Shown: positions 21,001 through 32,874 of the stretch, in pieces
Position numbering within the stretch: the stretch's first letter is position 1
Layout: each line of letters opens with the position of its first letter
Origin: Ascarosepion bandense
Lineage: Eukaryota > Mollusca > Cephalopoda > Sepiida > Sepiidae
DNA length: 64,000 nucleotides
Reading direction: 5' to 3'
Assembly (NCBI GenBank): GCA_037127315.1
Contig: JBBBDQ010000913.1
Span: forward strand, 6,877,001 to 6,941,000
The notes under the pieces: model-generated
What the model saw: only the letters and a program-made list of their open reading frames with translations
The model's database searches: none
What the model was told of the DNA's origin: nothing
Translations under genes and position numbers: made by a program

Positions 21001-24000
21001 CGATCATGGCCTTCCACATCTTCCTATACTTAGTTGCTTTTAGAAGAAAGCGTCTCCCTTCAGGATGTAAGCGATCATGGCCTTCCACATCTCATTATCT
21101 TTAGTTGCCCTTAGGAGAAAGCGTGTCCTTCAGGATGTAAGAGATCATGGCCTTCCACATCCTCCTATCCCTAGTTGCTTTTAGGAGAAAGTGTGTCCCT
21201 TCAGGATGTAGGCGATCATGGACTTCCACATCTCATTATCTTTAGTTGCCCTTAGGAGAAAGCGTGTCCCTTCAGGATGTAAGAGATCATGGCTTTCCAC
21301 ATCTCATTATCTTTAGTTGCCCTTAGGAGAAAGCGTCTCCCTTCAGGATGTAAGCGATCATGGCCTTCCACATCTCATTATCTTTAGTTGCCCTTAGGAG
21401 AAAGCGTGTCCCTTCAGGATGTAAGAGATCATGGCCTTCCACATCCTCCTATCCCTAGTTGCTTTTAGGAGAAAGTGTGTCCCTTCAGGATGTAGGCGAT
21501 CATGGACTTCCACATCTCATTATCTTTAGTTACCCTTAGGAGAAAGCGTGTCCCTTCCAGGATGTAAGAGGTCATGGCTTTACATCCTCCTATCCCTAGT
21601 TGCTTTTAGGAGAAAGTGTGTCCCTTCAAGGATGTAGGCGATCATGGACTTCCACATCTCATTATCTTTAGTTGCCCTTAGGAGAAAGCGTGTCCCTTCA
21701 GGATGTAAGAGATCATGGCTTTCCACATCTCATTATCTTTAGTTGCCCTTAGGAGAAAGCGTCTCCCTTCAGGATGTAAGCGATCATGGCCTTCCACATC
21801 CCCCTATCCCTAGTTGCTTTTAGGAGAAAGTGTGTCCTTCAGGATGTAGGCGATCATGGACTTCCACATCTTCCTATACTTAGTTGCTTTTAGAAGAAAG
21901 CGTCTCCCTTCAGGATGTAAGCGATCATGGCCTTCCACATCTCATTATCTTTAGTTGCCCTTAGGAGAAAGCGTGTCCCTTCAGGATGTAAGAGATCATG
22001 GCCTTCCACATCCTCCTATCCCTAGTTGCTTTTAGGAGAAAGTGTGTCCCTTCAGGATGTAGGCGATCATGGACTTCCACATCTCATTATCTTTAGTTGC
22101 CCTTAGGAGAAAGCGTGTCCCTTCAGGATGTAAGAGATCATGGCCTTCCACATCCTCCTATCCTAGTTGCTTTTAGGAGAAAGTGTGTCCCTTCAGGATG
22201 TAGGCGATCATGGACTTCCACATCTCATTATCTTTAGTTGCCCTTAGGAGAAAGCGTGTCCCTTCAGGATGTAAGAGATCATGGCTTTCCACATCTCATT
22301 ATCTTTAGTTGCCCTTAGGAGAAAGCGTCTCCCTTCAGGATGTAAGCGATCATGGCCTTCCACATCCCCCTATCCCTAGTTGCTTTTAGGAGAAAGTGTG
22401 TCCCTTCAGGATGTAGGCAGTCATTGGCCTTCACATCTTCCTATACTTAGTTGCTTTTAGAAGAAAGCGTCTCCCTTCAGGATGTAAGCGATCATGGCCT
22501 TCTTTATCTCATTATCTTTAGTTGCCCTTAGGAGAAAGCGTGTCCCTTCAGGATGTAAGAGATCATGGCCTTCCATCCTCCTATCCTAGTTGCTTTTAGG
22601 AGAAAGTGTGTCCCTTCAGGATGTAGGCGATCATGTGGACTTCCACATCTCATTATCTTTAGTTGCCCTTAGGAGAAAGCGTGTCCCTTCAGGATGTAAG
22701 AGATCATGGCTTTCCACATCTCATTATCTTTAGTTGCCCTTAGGAGAAAGCGTCTCCTTCAGGATGTAAGCGATCATGGCCTTCCACATCCCCCTATCCT
22801 AGTTGCTTTTTAGGAGAAAGTGTGTCCCTTCAGGATGTAGGCGATCATGGCCTTCCACATCTTCCTATACTTAGTTGCTTTTAGAAGAAAGCGTCTCCCT
22901 TCAGGATGTAAGCGATCATGGCCTTCCACATCTCATTGTCTTTTTTGGTGCCCTTAGGAGAAAGCGTGTCCCTTCAGGATGTAAGAGATCATGGCCTTCC
23001 ACATCCTCCTATCCCTAGTTGCTTTTAGGAGAAAGTGTGTCCCTTCAGGATGTAGGCGATCATGGACTTCCACATCTCATTATCTTTAGTTGCCCTTAGG
23101 AGAAAGCGTGTCCTTCAGGATGTAAGAGATCATGGCTTTCCACATCTCATTATCTTTAGTTGCCCTTAGGAGAAAGCGTCTCCTTCAGGATGTAAGCGAT
23201 CATGGCCTTCCACATCCCCCTATCCTAGTTGCTTTTAGGAGAAAGTGTGTCCCTTCAGGATAGGCGATCATGGCCTTCCACATCTTCCTATACTTAGTTG
23301 CTTTTAGAGAAGAGAAAGCGTCTCCCTTCAGGATGTAAGCGATCATGGCCTTCCACATCTCCTTATCTTTAGTTGCCCTTAGGAGAAAGCGTGTCCCTTC
23401 AGGATGTAAGAGATCATGGCCTTCCACATCCTCCTATCCCTAGTTGCTTTTAGGAGAAAGTGTATCCCTTCAGGATGTAGGCGATCATGGACTTCCACAT
23501 CCTCATTATCTTTAGTTGCCCTTAGGAGAAAGCGTGTCCCTTCAGGATGCCAGAGATCATGGCTTTCCACATCTCATTATCTTTAGTTGCCCTTAGGAGA
23601 AAGCGTCTCCCTTCAGGATGTAAGCGATCATGGCCTTCCACATCCCTATCCCTAGTTGCTTTTAGGAGAAGTGCTGTTCCCTTCAGGATGTAGGCGATCA
23701 TGGCCTTCCACATCTTCCTATACTTAGTTGCTTTTAGAAGAAAGCGTCTCCCTTCAGGATGTAAGCGATCATGGCCTTCCACATCTCATTATCTTTAGTT
23801 GCCCTTAAGGAGAAAGCGTGTCCCTTCAGGATGTAAGAGATCATGGCCTTCCACATCCTCCTATCCTAGTTGCTTTTAGGAGAAAGTGTGTCCCTTCAGG
23901 ATGTAGGCGATCATGGCCTTCCACATCTCATTATCTTTAGTTGCCCTTAGGAGAAAGCGTGTCCCTTCAGGATGTAAGAGATCATGGCCTTCCACATCCT

Positions 24001-27000
24001 CCTATCCCTAGTTGCTTTTAGGAGAAAGTGTGTCCCTTCAGGATGTAGGCGATCCTTGGACTTCCACATCTCATTATCTTTAGTTGCCCTTAGGAGAAAG
24101 CGTGTCCCTTCAGGATGTAAGAGATCATGGCTTTCCACATCTCATTATCTTTAGTTGCCCTTAGGAGAAAGCGTCTCCCTTCAGGATGTAAGCGATCATG
24201 GCCTTCCACATCCCCTATCCCTAGTTGCTTTTAGGAGAAAGTGTGTCCCTTCAGGATGTAGGCGATCATGGCCCCACATCTTCCTATACTTAGTTGCTTT
24301 TAGAAGAAAGCGTCTCCCCTTCAGGATGTAAACTTGGCCTTCCACATCTCATTATCTTTAGTTGCCCTTAGGAGAAAGCGTGTCCCTTCAGGATGTAAGA
24401 GATCATGGCCTTCCACATCCTCCTATCCTGGATTGCTTTTAGGAGAAAGTGTGTCCCTTCAGGATGTAGGCGATCATGGACTTCCACATCTCATTATCTT
24501 TAGTTGCCCTTAGGAGAAAGCGTGTCCCTTCAGGATGTAAGAGATCATGGCCTTCCACATCCTCCTATCCCTAGTTGCTTTTAGGAGAAAGTGTCCCTTC
24601 AGGATGTAGGCGATCATGGACTTCCACATCTCATTATCTTTAGTTGCCCTTAGGAGAAAGCGTGTCCCTTCAGGATGTAAGAGATCATGGCTTTCCACAT
24701 CTCATTATCTTTAGTTGCCCTTAGGAGAAAGCGTGTCCCTTCAGGATGTAAGCGATCATGGCCTTCCACATCCCCCTATCCCTAGTTGCTTTTAGGAGAA
24801 AGTGTGTCCCTTCAGGATGTAGGCGATCATGGCCTTCCACATCTTCCTATACTTAGTTGCTTTTAGAAGAAAGCGTCTCCCTTCAGGATGTAAGCGATCC
24901 TTGGCCTTCCACATCTCATTATCTTTAGTTGCCCTTAGGAGAAAGCGTGTCCCTTCAGGATGTAAGAGATCATGGCCTTCCACATCCTCCTATCCCTAGT
25001 TGCTTTTAGGAGAAAGTGTGTCCCTTCAGGATGTAGGCGATCATGGACTTCCACATCTCATTATCTTTAGTTGCCCTTAGGAGAAAGCGTGTCCCTTCAG
25101 GATGTAAGAGATCATGGCTTTCCACATCTCATTATCTTTAGTTGCCCTTAGGGAGAAAGCGTCTCCTTCAGGATGTAAGCGATCATGGCCTTCACATCCC
25201 CCTATCCCTAGTTGCTTTTAGGAGAAAGTGTGGCCTGTAAGAGATCATGGCCTTCCACATCTTCCTATACTTAGTTGCTTTTAAGAAGAAAGCGTGTCCC
25301 TTCAGGATGTAAGAGATCATGGCCTTCCACATCTCATTATCTTTAGTTGCCCTTAGGAGAAAACGTGTCCCTTCAGGATGTAAGAGATCATGGCCTTCCA
25401 CATCCTCCTATCCCTAGTTGCTTTTAGGAGAAAGTGTGTCCCTTCAGGATGTAGGCGATCATGGACTTCCACATCTCATTATCTTTAGTTGCCCTTAGGA
25501 GAAAGCGTGTCCCTTCAGGATGTAAGAGATCATGGCCTTCCACATCCTCCTATCCCTAGTTGCTTTTAGGAGAAAGTGTGTCCCTTCAGGATGTAGGCGA
25601 TCATGGACTTCCACATCTCATTATCTTTAGTTGCCCTTAGGAGAAAGCGTGTCCCTTCAGGATGTAAGAGATCATGGCTTTCCACATCTCATTATCTTTA
25701 GTTGCCCTTAGGAGAAAGCGTCTCCCTTCAGGATGTAAGCGATCATGGCCTTCCACATCCCCCTATCCTAGTTGCTTTTAGGAGAAAGTGTGTCCCTTCA
25801 GGATGTAGGCGATCGCATCCACATCTTCCTATACTTAGTTGCTTTTAGAAGAAAGCGTCTCCCTTCAGGATGTAAGCGATCATGGCCTTCCACATCTCAT
25901 TATCTTTAGTTGCCCTTAGGAGAAAGCGTGTCCCTTCAGGATGTAAGAGATCATGGCCTTCCACATCCTCCTATCCCTAGTTGCTTTTAGGAGAAAGTGT
26001 GTCCCTTCAGGATGTAGGCGATCATGGACTTCCACATCTCATTATCTTTGGTTGCCCTTAGGGCGTGTCCCTTCAGGATGTAAGAGATCATGGCTTTCCA
26101 CATCTCATTATCTTTAGTTGCCCTTAGGAGAAAGCGTCTCCCTTCAGGATGTAAGCGATCATGGCCTTCCACATCCCCCTATCCCTAGTTGCTTTTAGGA
26201 GAAGAGTGTGTCCTTCAAGGATGTAGGCGATCATGGCCTTCACATCTTCCTATACTTAGTTGCTTTTAGAAGAAAGCGTCTCCCTTCAGGATGTAAGCGA
26301 TCATGGCCTTCCACATCTCATTATCTTTAGTTGCCCTTAGGAGAAAGCGTGTCCCTTCAGGATGTAAGAGATCATGGCCTTCTCCACATCCTCCTATCCC
26401 TAGTTGCTTTTAGGAGAAAGTGTGTCCCTTCAGGATGTAGGCGATCATGGCCTTCCACATCTCATTATCTTTAGTTGCCCTTAGGAGAAAGCGTGTCCTT
26501 CAGGATGTAAGAGATCATGGCTTTCCACATCTCATTATCTTTAGTTGCCCTTAGGAGAAAGCGTCTCCCTTCAGGATGTAAGCGATCATGGCCTTCCACA
26601 TCCCCTATCCCTAGTTGCTTTTAGGAGAAAGTGTGTCCCTTCAGGATGTAGGCGATCATGGCCTTCCACATCTTCCTATACTTAGTTGCTTTTAGAAGAA
26701 AGCGTGTCCCTTCAGGATGTAAGAGATCATGGCCTTCCACATCTCATTATCTTTAGTTGCCCTTAGGAGAAAGCGTGTCCCTTCAGGATGTAAGAGATCA
26801 TGGCCTTCCACATCCCCCTATCCCTAGTTGCTTTTTTAGGAGAAAGTGTGTCCCTTCAGGATGTAGGCGATCATGGCCTTCCGCATCTTCCTATACTTAG
26901 TTGCTTTTAGAAGAAAGCGTCTCCCTTCAGGATGTAAGCGATCATGGCCTTCCATCTTCCTATACCTATTGGCTTTTAGGAGAAAGTGTGTCCCTTCAGG

Positions 27001-27345
27001 ATGTAGGCGATCATGGCCTACCACCTCTCCCTATACCTAGCTGCTTTTAGAAGAAAGCGTCTCCCTTCAGGATGTAAGCGATCATGGCCTTCCACATCTT
27101 CCTATCTTTAGTTGCGCTGAGGAGAAAGCGAGTCCCTTCAGGATGTAAGAGATCATGGCCTTCCACATCCCCCTATCCCTAGTTGCTTTTAGGAGAAAGT
27201 GTGTCCCTTCAGGATGTAGGCGATCATGGCCTTCCACATCTTCCTATCTTTAGTTGCGCTTAGGAGAATTCGTGTCCCTTCAGGATGTAGTCGATCATGG
27301 CCTTCCACTTCTCTCTTTCCCTAGTTGCCCTTAGGAGAAAGAGTG
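18077..27345 (-). repeat. 71-bp satellite derived from the LINE C-terminus, about 130 units
   Basis: Tandem units of 71 bp, each containing cccttcaggatgta then gatcatgg then ttccacat. Minus-strand translation of one unit gives LLRATKDNEMWKAMISYILK then GHA. This is the final segment of the RTE-like ORF at 10440-10530 (REKLLRATRDRAKWKSMIAY then VLKGHGT). Because 71 is not a multiple of three, the frame shifts at each unit, so only short artefactual frames exist. In the middle and right parts a six-unit (about 426 bp) higher-order pattern recurs. Many one-base indels occur. LINE sequence adjoins the right end and the natural LINE 3' terminus adjoins the left end. Confidence 0.95.
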
Positions 27346-27760
27346 CTGTTGCTCCTCTGAAACTCCGCTCTGCCATCCATTTCAAGTCCGACATGTTACG
27401 TGCTACTTTCCCCCCTATCTCGTTTTTTCTCTATCTGACCTGTGAGTATCATATTCTCCAAGCCCTCCTTCCTCATAGCATGTCCCGGGAACTTCAGGTG
27501 TATTTTCCTGATGTTTAGAATTAGTTTGCTTTTCGTTTTCACCCTCTCCAAAACCTCCTTGTTGCTCACATGTTCGGTCCATAGTATCCGCAGCATCCTT
27601 CTGTAGAACCACATTTTGGTTACTTCAAGTCTCTCCTTCATCTCTGATGACATTGCCCAGCATTCACTGTCTTAATGAAGAACAGACATCACATAGCAAT
27701 CCAGTACTCTCTTTGTTTCTAGCAAAATTCTCCAATCTCTCAAATACCTTTGGGTAAGGT
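27335..27760 (-). mobile_element. RTE-like LINE body feeding into the satellite
   Basis: Minus strand: KERLEVTKMWFYRRMLRIL, WTEHVSNKEVLERVKTKSKL, HAMRKEGLENMILTGQIEKK. It runs continuously into the rightmost satellite units, so the array lies inside this LINE copy just before its 3' end. Its upstream side is cut by a SINE A fragment at 27753. Confidence 0.85.
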
Positions 27761-27925
27761 ATTATCCGTTTCTCCCTCCAGTTATGGGTTAAATAACAGA
27801 ACGGATTGGGTTCTATAGCCTTGTCTGGCAATCAGTCTATCGCAGAAAGTAATAGCAACCTATAATTTTCTGCTAAGTCAATCATAATCGCCCAAGCGTG
27901 TATCACGTATGGCACTTAACTGATA
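27753..27925 (+). repeat. SINE family A, 5'-truncated copy
   Basis: Body and tail (ccagttatgggttaaataac ... gtatggcacttaactgat). Confidence 0.8.
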
Positions 27926-28395
27926 TAAAGAAAAGATTACTGGATTGTTATGTGATATCTATCCTCTTATACGGCAGTGAATGCTAAATAATATCCTCAA
28001 AGATGAAAGAGAGACTCGAAGCAACATAAATGTGGTTCTACAGAAGGATGATGAGGATACCATGAATCGAGCACATGAGCAACGACAAGGTGTTGAAGAG
28101 GCTGCAAACGAAAAGAAAATTTATATTTAGCACTCGGAAGAGACAGCTGAGGTTTTCGGAACACATAATAAGGAAGGAGGGTTTGGAGAATCTGATACTC
28201 ACATGACGGATAGATATAAAGAGAGACAGGAGAAAGCAGCGTGAGACATACTTCATGATCATGAGTAAGTGGATGGAGGTGAGGGGTTCGAGAGAGATGC
28301 AAAGTGGAAAAATGTTAAGAGTAACAAGGAATCAAGGCAAGTGGAGGTCTATATTCGCCTACATCAGAAAAGAACATAGCACGTAAAGAAAAGAA
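27925..28395 (+). mobile_element. RTE-like LINE C-terminal remnant, opposite strand
   Basis: Plus strand contains LLDCYVISILLYGSEC, MWFYRRMMRIP and a degraded terminus ending aagaacatagcacgtaaag. It faces the 27.3-27.7-kb copy across the SINE. 28400-28670 holds a short SINE A tail piece (28557-28590) and unrecognised sequence. Confidence 0.78.
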
Positions 28396-28671
28396 ACTCT
28401 GAAAAAAGTTGGTTCTCTTTAGGGTTATATCGTTTTATTAGATGGCCCAGTGTTCCGCCGCTAAAGAATTCCATCTACACGGGTTTACCTTTTTAACTAA
28501 TTACCAACAAAGGAATCGCCATTGATCTATATTTCTTCAGAAATTGTAAATAAATTCAGTAGTGCCATACGTGATACACGCTGGTATTGAACTCAGAATT
28601 CTTTGGGTGAAGTCACAGGAACTAACCAACGACTATATCCAGTGAGCCATGTGTCCTTAAGTAAATAAATT

Positions 28672-28985
28672 CAGTCAGTCAGTTAAGTGGTTTACAAGAT
28701 ACACGCTTAGGCGATCATGTCTCGAAAGAGACATGACTGACTGGGCAGAAGATTATCCCGCAGTGGGTTGCCATTGCTTTCTGCGGTAGACTGGTTGGCA
28801 GCAAATGCTATAGAATCCAATCTGTCCTGTTATTTAAGCCGTAACTAGAGGGAACAGACGGATTAATACATTTTCCAAGGGTATTTGCGCGTAAGTGAAT
28901 GCGATGAATTCGGCTGGAATTCGAACTCGGCTCCCTGATTTCTCGTTCCGAGCCGATATCCACTGCACCACAACGTACATAATTT
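28672..28985 (-). repeat. SINE family A, full-length, minus copy
   Basis: Complete from tail (cagtcagtcagttaagtgg) to head (tatccactgcaccacaacgt). Forms a head-to-head pair with the next copy. Confidence 0.85.
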
Positions 28986-29288
28986 TAGGTTCTTTGCTTT
29001 GTGGAGCACTGGATATGGGTTCGGAACGAGAAATCGGGGGGCCGAGTTCAAATTCCAGCTGAATTCATCGCATTCACTTACGCGCAAATACCCTTGGGAA
29101 AGGTATTAATCCGTCTATTTCTTCCAGTTATGGGTTAAATAACAGGACAGATTGCTTTGTCGGCAACTAGTCCACCGCAGAAAGCAATGGCAACCTACTG
29201 CGGGATAATCTTCTGCCTAGTAGTCAGTCATGTTTGTTTCGCGACATGATCGCCCAAGCGTGTATTACGTATGGCACTTAACTGACTG
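28986..29288 (+). repeat. SINE family A, full-length, plus copy
   Basis: Head ggagcactggatatgggttc to tail tatggcacttaactgactgg, inverted relative to its neighbour. Confidence 0.85.
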
Positions 29289-29299
29289 GCTAAAATCAT

Positions 29300-29645
29300 C
29301 AAGATAATCGGAGATATCATTAGAAATAAAAACAAACCCAACACCAATTCAGATGCCGGTAATCGTTAAATAAATATGCTTAGAATACTTATATTGGTAA
29401 GATATTTCGAAATCTAAAACCAGTATCTATAAACATAAAAGGGATTTACAGTTGGAAATCCATTTAAACTCGCTCGTAATACATAGGAACAAGATTAGCC
29501 ATAACTTTGATTTTACAAATGCCACCCTAATTTGAAAAGGAACATAATTCTTTGCGTCGAAATTACATCGAGGGTGTAAGGGATAAAACAACAACAAAAT
29601 AATTACTCAAGTTTTTTATCACTCGGACAGTTTAAGTCTGTTAAT
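29300..29645 (+). mobile_element. Penelope-like GIY-YIG fragment
   Basis: In broken frames the plus strand gives HKRDLQLEIHLNSLVIHRNK then SHNFDFTNATLI (about 29440-29538), a block typical of GIY-YIG domains in retroelements (HKRDL...NSLV.H....H.FDF..A..I). It ends where the 22-bp satellite begins. Confidence 0.55.
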
Positions 29646-29656
29646 AATAGAGATCC

Positions 29657-31262
29657 AAGTGTGTTGAGGCCGCAGCCTTAGAGTGGTAAGACTGTGGCTC
29701 TAATTTGCGTGGTGAAGATTTGTGCTTAGCGTAATGAGGCTGTGGGCTTAGCGTGGTAAGGCAATGTTCTTTGCGTGGTGAGGATTTGGGCTTAGCGTGA
29801 TGAGGCTGTGAGCTTAGCGTGGTAAGGCTACGGCCATTGCGTGGTGAGGATTAGGGCTGAGCGTGATGAGGCTCTGGGTTTAGCGTGGTAAGGTTACGGC
29901 CTTTGCGTGGTGAAGATTTGGGCTTAGCGTAATGAGGCAGTGGGCTTAGCGTGGTAAGGCAATGTTCTTTGCGTGGTGAGGATTTGGGCTTAGCGTGATG
30001 AGGCTGTGAGCTTAGCGTGGTAAGACTACGGCCTTTGCGTGGTGAGGATTAGGGCTGATCGTGACGAGGCTCTGGGTTTAGCGTGGTAAGGTTACGGCCT
30101 TTGCGTGGTGAAGATTTGGGGTTAGCGTAATGAGGCAGTGGGCTTAGCGTGGTAAGGCAATGTTCTTTGCGTGGTGAGGATTTGGGCTTAGCGTGATGAG
30201 GCTGTGAGCTTAGCGTGGTAAGGCTACGGCCTTTGCGTGGTGAGGATTAGGGCTGAGCGTGATGAGGCTCTGGGTTTAGCGTGGTAAGGCTACGGCCTTT
30301 GCGTGGTGAAGATTTGGGCTTAGCGTAATGAGGCTGTGAGCTTAGCGTGGTAAGGCAATGTTCTTTGCGTGGTGAGGATTTGGGCTTAGCGTGATGAGGC
30401 TGTGAGCTTAGCGTGGTAAGGCTACGGCCTTTGCGTGGTGAGGATTAGGGCTGAGCGTGATGAGGCTCTGGGTTTAGCGTGGTAAGGCTACGGCTTTTGC
30501 GTGGGGAAGATTTGGGCTTAGCGTAATGAGGCTGTGGGCTTAGCGTGGTAATGCAATGTTCTTTGCGTGTTGAGGATTTGGGCTTAGCGTGATGAGGCTG
30601 TGTTCTTAGCGTGGTAAGGCTACGGCCTTTGCGTGGTGAGGATTAGGGCTGAGCGTGATGAGGCTCTGGGTTTAGCGTGGTAAGGCTACGGCCTTTGCGT
30701 GGTGAAGATTTGGGCTTAGCGTAATGAGGCTGTGGGCTTAGCGTGGTAAGGCAATGTTCTTTGCGTGGTGAGGATTTGGGTTTAGCGTGATGAAGCTGTG
30801 AGCTTAGCGTGGTAAGGCTACGGCCTTTGCGTGGTGAGGATTAGGGCTGAGCGTGATGAGGCTCTGGGTTTAGCGTGGTAAGGCTACGGCCTTTGTGTGG
30901 TGAAGATTTGTGCTTAGCGTAATGAGGCTGTGGGCTTAGCGTGGTAAGGCAATGTTCTTTGCTTGGTGAGGATTTGGGATTAGCGTGATGAGGCTGTGAG
31001 CTTATCGTGGTAAGGCTACGGCCTTTGCGTGGTGAGGATTAGGGCTGAGCGTGATGAGGCTGTGAGCTTAGCGTGGTAAGGCCAAGGCCTTTGCGTGGTG
31101 AGGATTAGGGCTGAGCGTGATGAGGCTGTGAGCTTAGCGTGGTAAGGCTACGGCCTTTGCGTGGTGAAGATTTTGGCTTAGCGTAATGAGGCTGTGGGCT
31201 TAGTGTGGTAAGGCTGTAGCCCTCGCCTGGTAAGGTTGTGGCCTTAGCGTGGCGAGGCTGTG
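29657..31262. repeat. 22-bp satellite with 198-bp higher-order repeat
   Basis: Monomers of 22 bp (pattern gcttagcgtggtaaggct plus four variable bases), about 72 units. Nine monomer variants form a fixed 198-bp block. The marker aatgttcttt occurs at 29763, 29961, 30159, 30357, 30555, 30753 and 30951, six intervals of exactly 198 bp. There are only scattered substitutions and no length change inside the blocks. Composition (TG-rich, about half G+C) differs sharply from the AT-rich surroundings. No open frame spans it. Confidence 0.96.
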
Positions 31263-31386
31263 TCTATATTTTCTCTAGGGAGTCTTAATGGGTCGAACGA
31301 AGAAAAGGAGGACAAGGAAAGTTTTATTGAGGTGAATGAATTTGTAACAATTATAACGTTTACTGTTTTATTTAAGCAATACTTAC

Positions 31387-31547
31387 ATCTATTTTCAACT
31401 CGGGCGTTTGCAGACGATAGACTTTGCTGACATTGATAATCTGTTTGGTGCTTTCTACTTCAATAAGGCATCGAAAGTGCAAACTGTGGTGATCCTGAAG
31501 AGATGGAGAGTAATCTGCGTACCTTACCAAGCCGACCGTTGTCTCCG
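31387..31547 (-). CDS. Transglutaminase exon: second half of first C-terminal beta-barrel
   Basis: Minus-strand exon of 161 bp. The acceptor is gatgttcttcaag (AG at 31549-31548) and the donor gtaagtattg (GT at 31386-31385). It enters with two bases completing a split codon, matching the single base left by the exon at 42894, and leaves in phase 0. Translation includes ETTVGLVRYADYSPSLQD, CLIEVESTKQI and VYRLQTPELKID. This matches the transglutaminase barrel pattern 'V.Y.DY...L.D ... V.ET.Q ... YRL..P.L.I'. Transglutaminases form calcium-dependent glutamine-lysine crosslinks; this barrel is structural, not catalytic. The second barrel was not found downstream to position 1. The 22-bp satellite begins about 125 bp past the donor. 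Confidence 0.85.
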
Positions 31548-31739
31548 CTTGAAGAACATCATAATAAAAATATATTTTTATAGAAGATAAAAAAAAACTT
31601 TGTAGAGACAAAAAAAACAAAACAATAAACGAATAAAATAAACAACAACATAAAACAACAAAACAAACAAGAATATCGAGAAACAAATGTGGTTAATGGC
31701 GGTACTATGCAAGAAATAAATATTCTCAATTTGTGTTTC

Positions 31740-32215
31740 CTCATTATAGGGTCCTGGGTATGACGGTAAACTGCATCTGGCAGCAAGGCTTCTGATTGAG
31801 AGCTTGTGAGAACCACATCTTAATTGCTGTTATTCCTAGATTCACTCTGACCCGGAGTGGTAGCTCCTGTTAGAGTCCCAGCCATGGGCAAATAGTTACC
31901 TCCCCCAAACTGTTGTCAAAACACTATGAAAGTATAAAAATAGACTTTTATAGAAAAATATACATTTTTGAAGAATAAATTATAATAACACATTTTTGAA
32001 GGAAAAAATATTCTCAGCAAAACATTTTTGAATGCAAGACTAGAAGATATTTTCAGTTTTCTAAAATAAAAAAAGAATAAAAACAAAAAAATTCATTAAA
32101 ATTTGATTAAATCAACCTTCTCACTATAACTGAACATTAAAAATATACTTTAAAACCCCACTTTTTTTTGGCACTAAATAACCCACAGGGGTTGATATGC
32201 CATTAAACAAGACTT
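31740..32215 (-). repeat. Interspersed repeat family E, copy 3
   Basis: Reverse complement shares the distal block (gagtcccagccatgggcaaa) and the proximal block (ataacccacaggggttgata) with copy 1. 32215-32455 is unassigned, with a short A/C-rich run at 32398-32430. Confidence 0.58.
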
Positions 32216-32454
32216 AACTTCACCCTCATTATAGGCATTGTTCTGAACTCTTTCTTCAATTCCACCAGTCTTTACAGCCAGGACCCACCTTTCTACATTC
32301 ACAGGGTTGAGTCATTTTCATTCTCTACGTAACTCTTTGGTAGGAAGGATCTACCACTTCAAATGCTTCTTTCCAGGAACTTTTATTGATACCGCGCAAA
32401 AAAAAAAACAAAAACAAAAAAACAAAAAAACTCCGGAGTAAGTATTTGTCTAGA

Positions 32455-32545
32455 CTTCTAAAATGAGGCAGTGTATAAACTATTTACATTATTTGGACTA
32501 TTGTCCTCATCTTTGCTGTCATGTTTACGACGTGTCCGGAATAAA
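32455..32545. mobile_element. Family F single arm
   Basis: actatttacattatttggac, then tattgtcctcatctttgctg, matches one arm of the foldback elements at 9540 and 54376. 32550-32870 is unassigned. Confidence 0.6.
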
Positions 32546-32874
32546 TGTTTCTCTGAACGCTGCAATCAAGAGTCATTAATGATCTATCCTTTATATCCTC
32601 ATAATTGTCCATTTCTACATCCTTCCTTTTCATTTGTATCCTACACTGCTGTGATAAGAACCAGTTACTCTCTTTGCTATCATGAATGAACCGATTCATT
32701 CATGATAAGTAGTCCTGGGAAATTGTCTATAAAAGAAGATAATACTATTGCAGTGACTTATCTAGCTGACTATTGAATTATACTATCACGACTGATTCTG
32801 TCGAGTTAGATGTTGTGTATTGACAGACTCTACATCAATGAAATTATATGCTAAAATGTACAACAAGTACAAAC

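Noticed and set aside
18143..27024. Many 60-87-codon frames in the 71-bp satellite, or a CRISPR-like array
   Set aside because: The period is not a multiple of three and frames end every two to three units. There are no unique spacers between repeats; variation is within the units.
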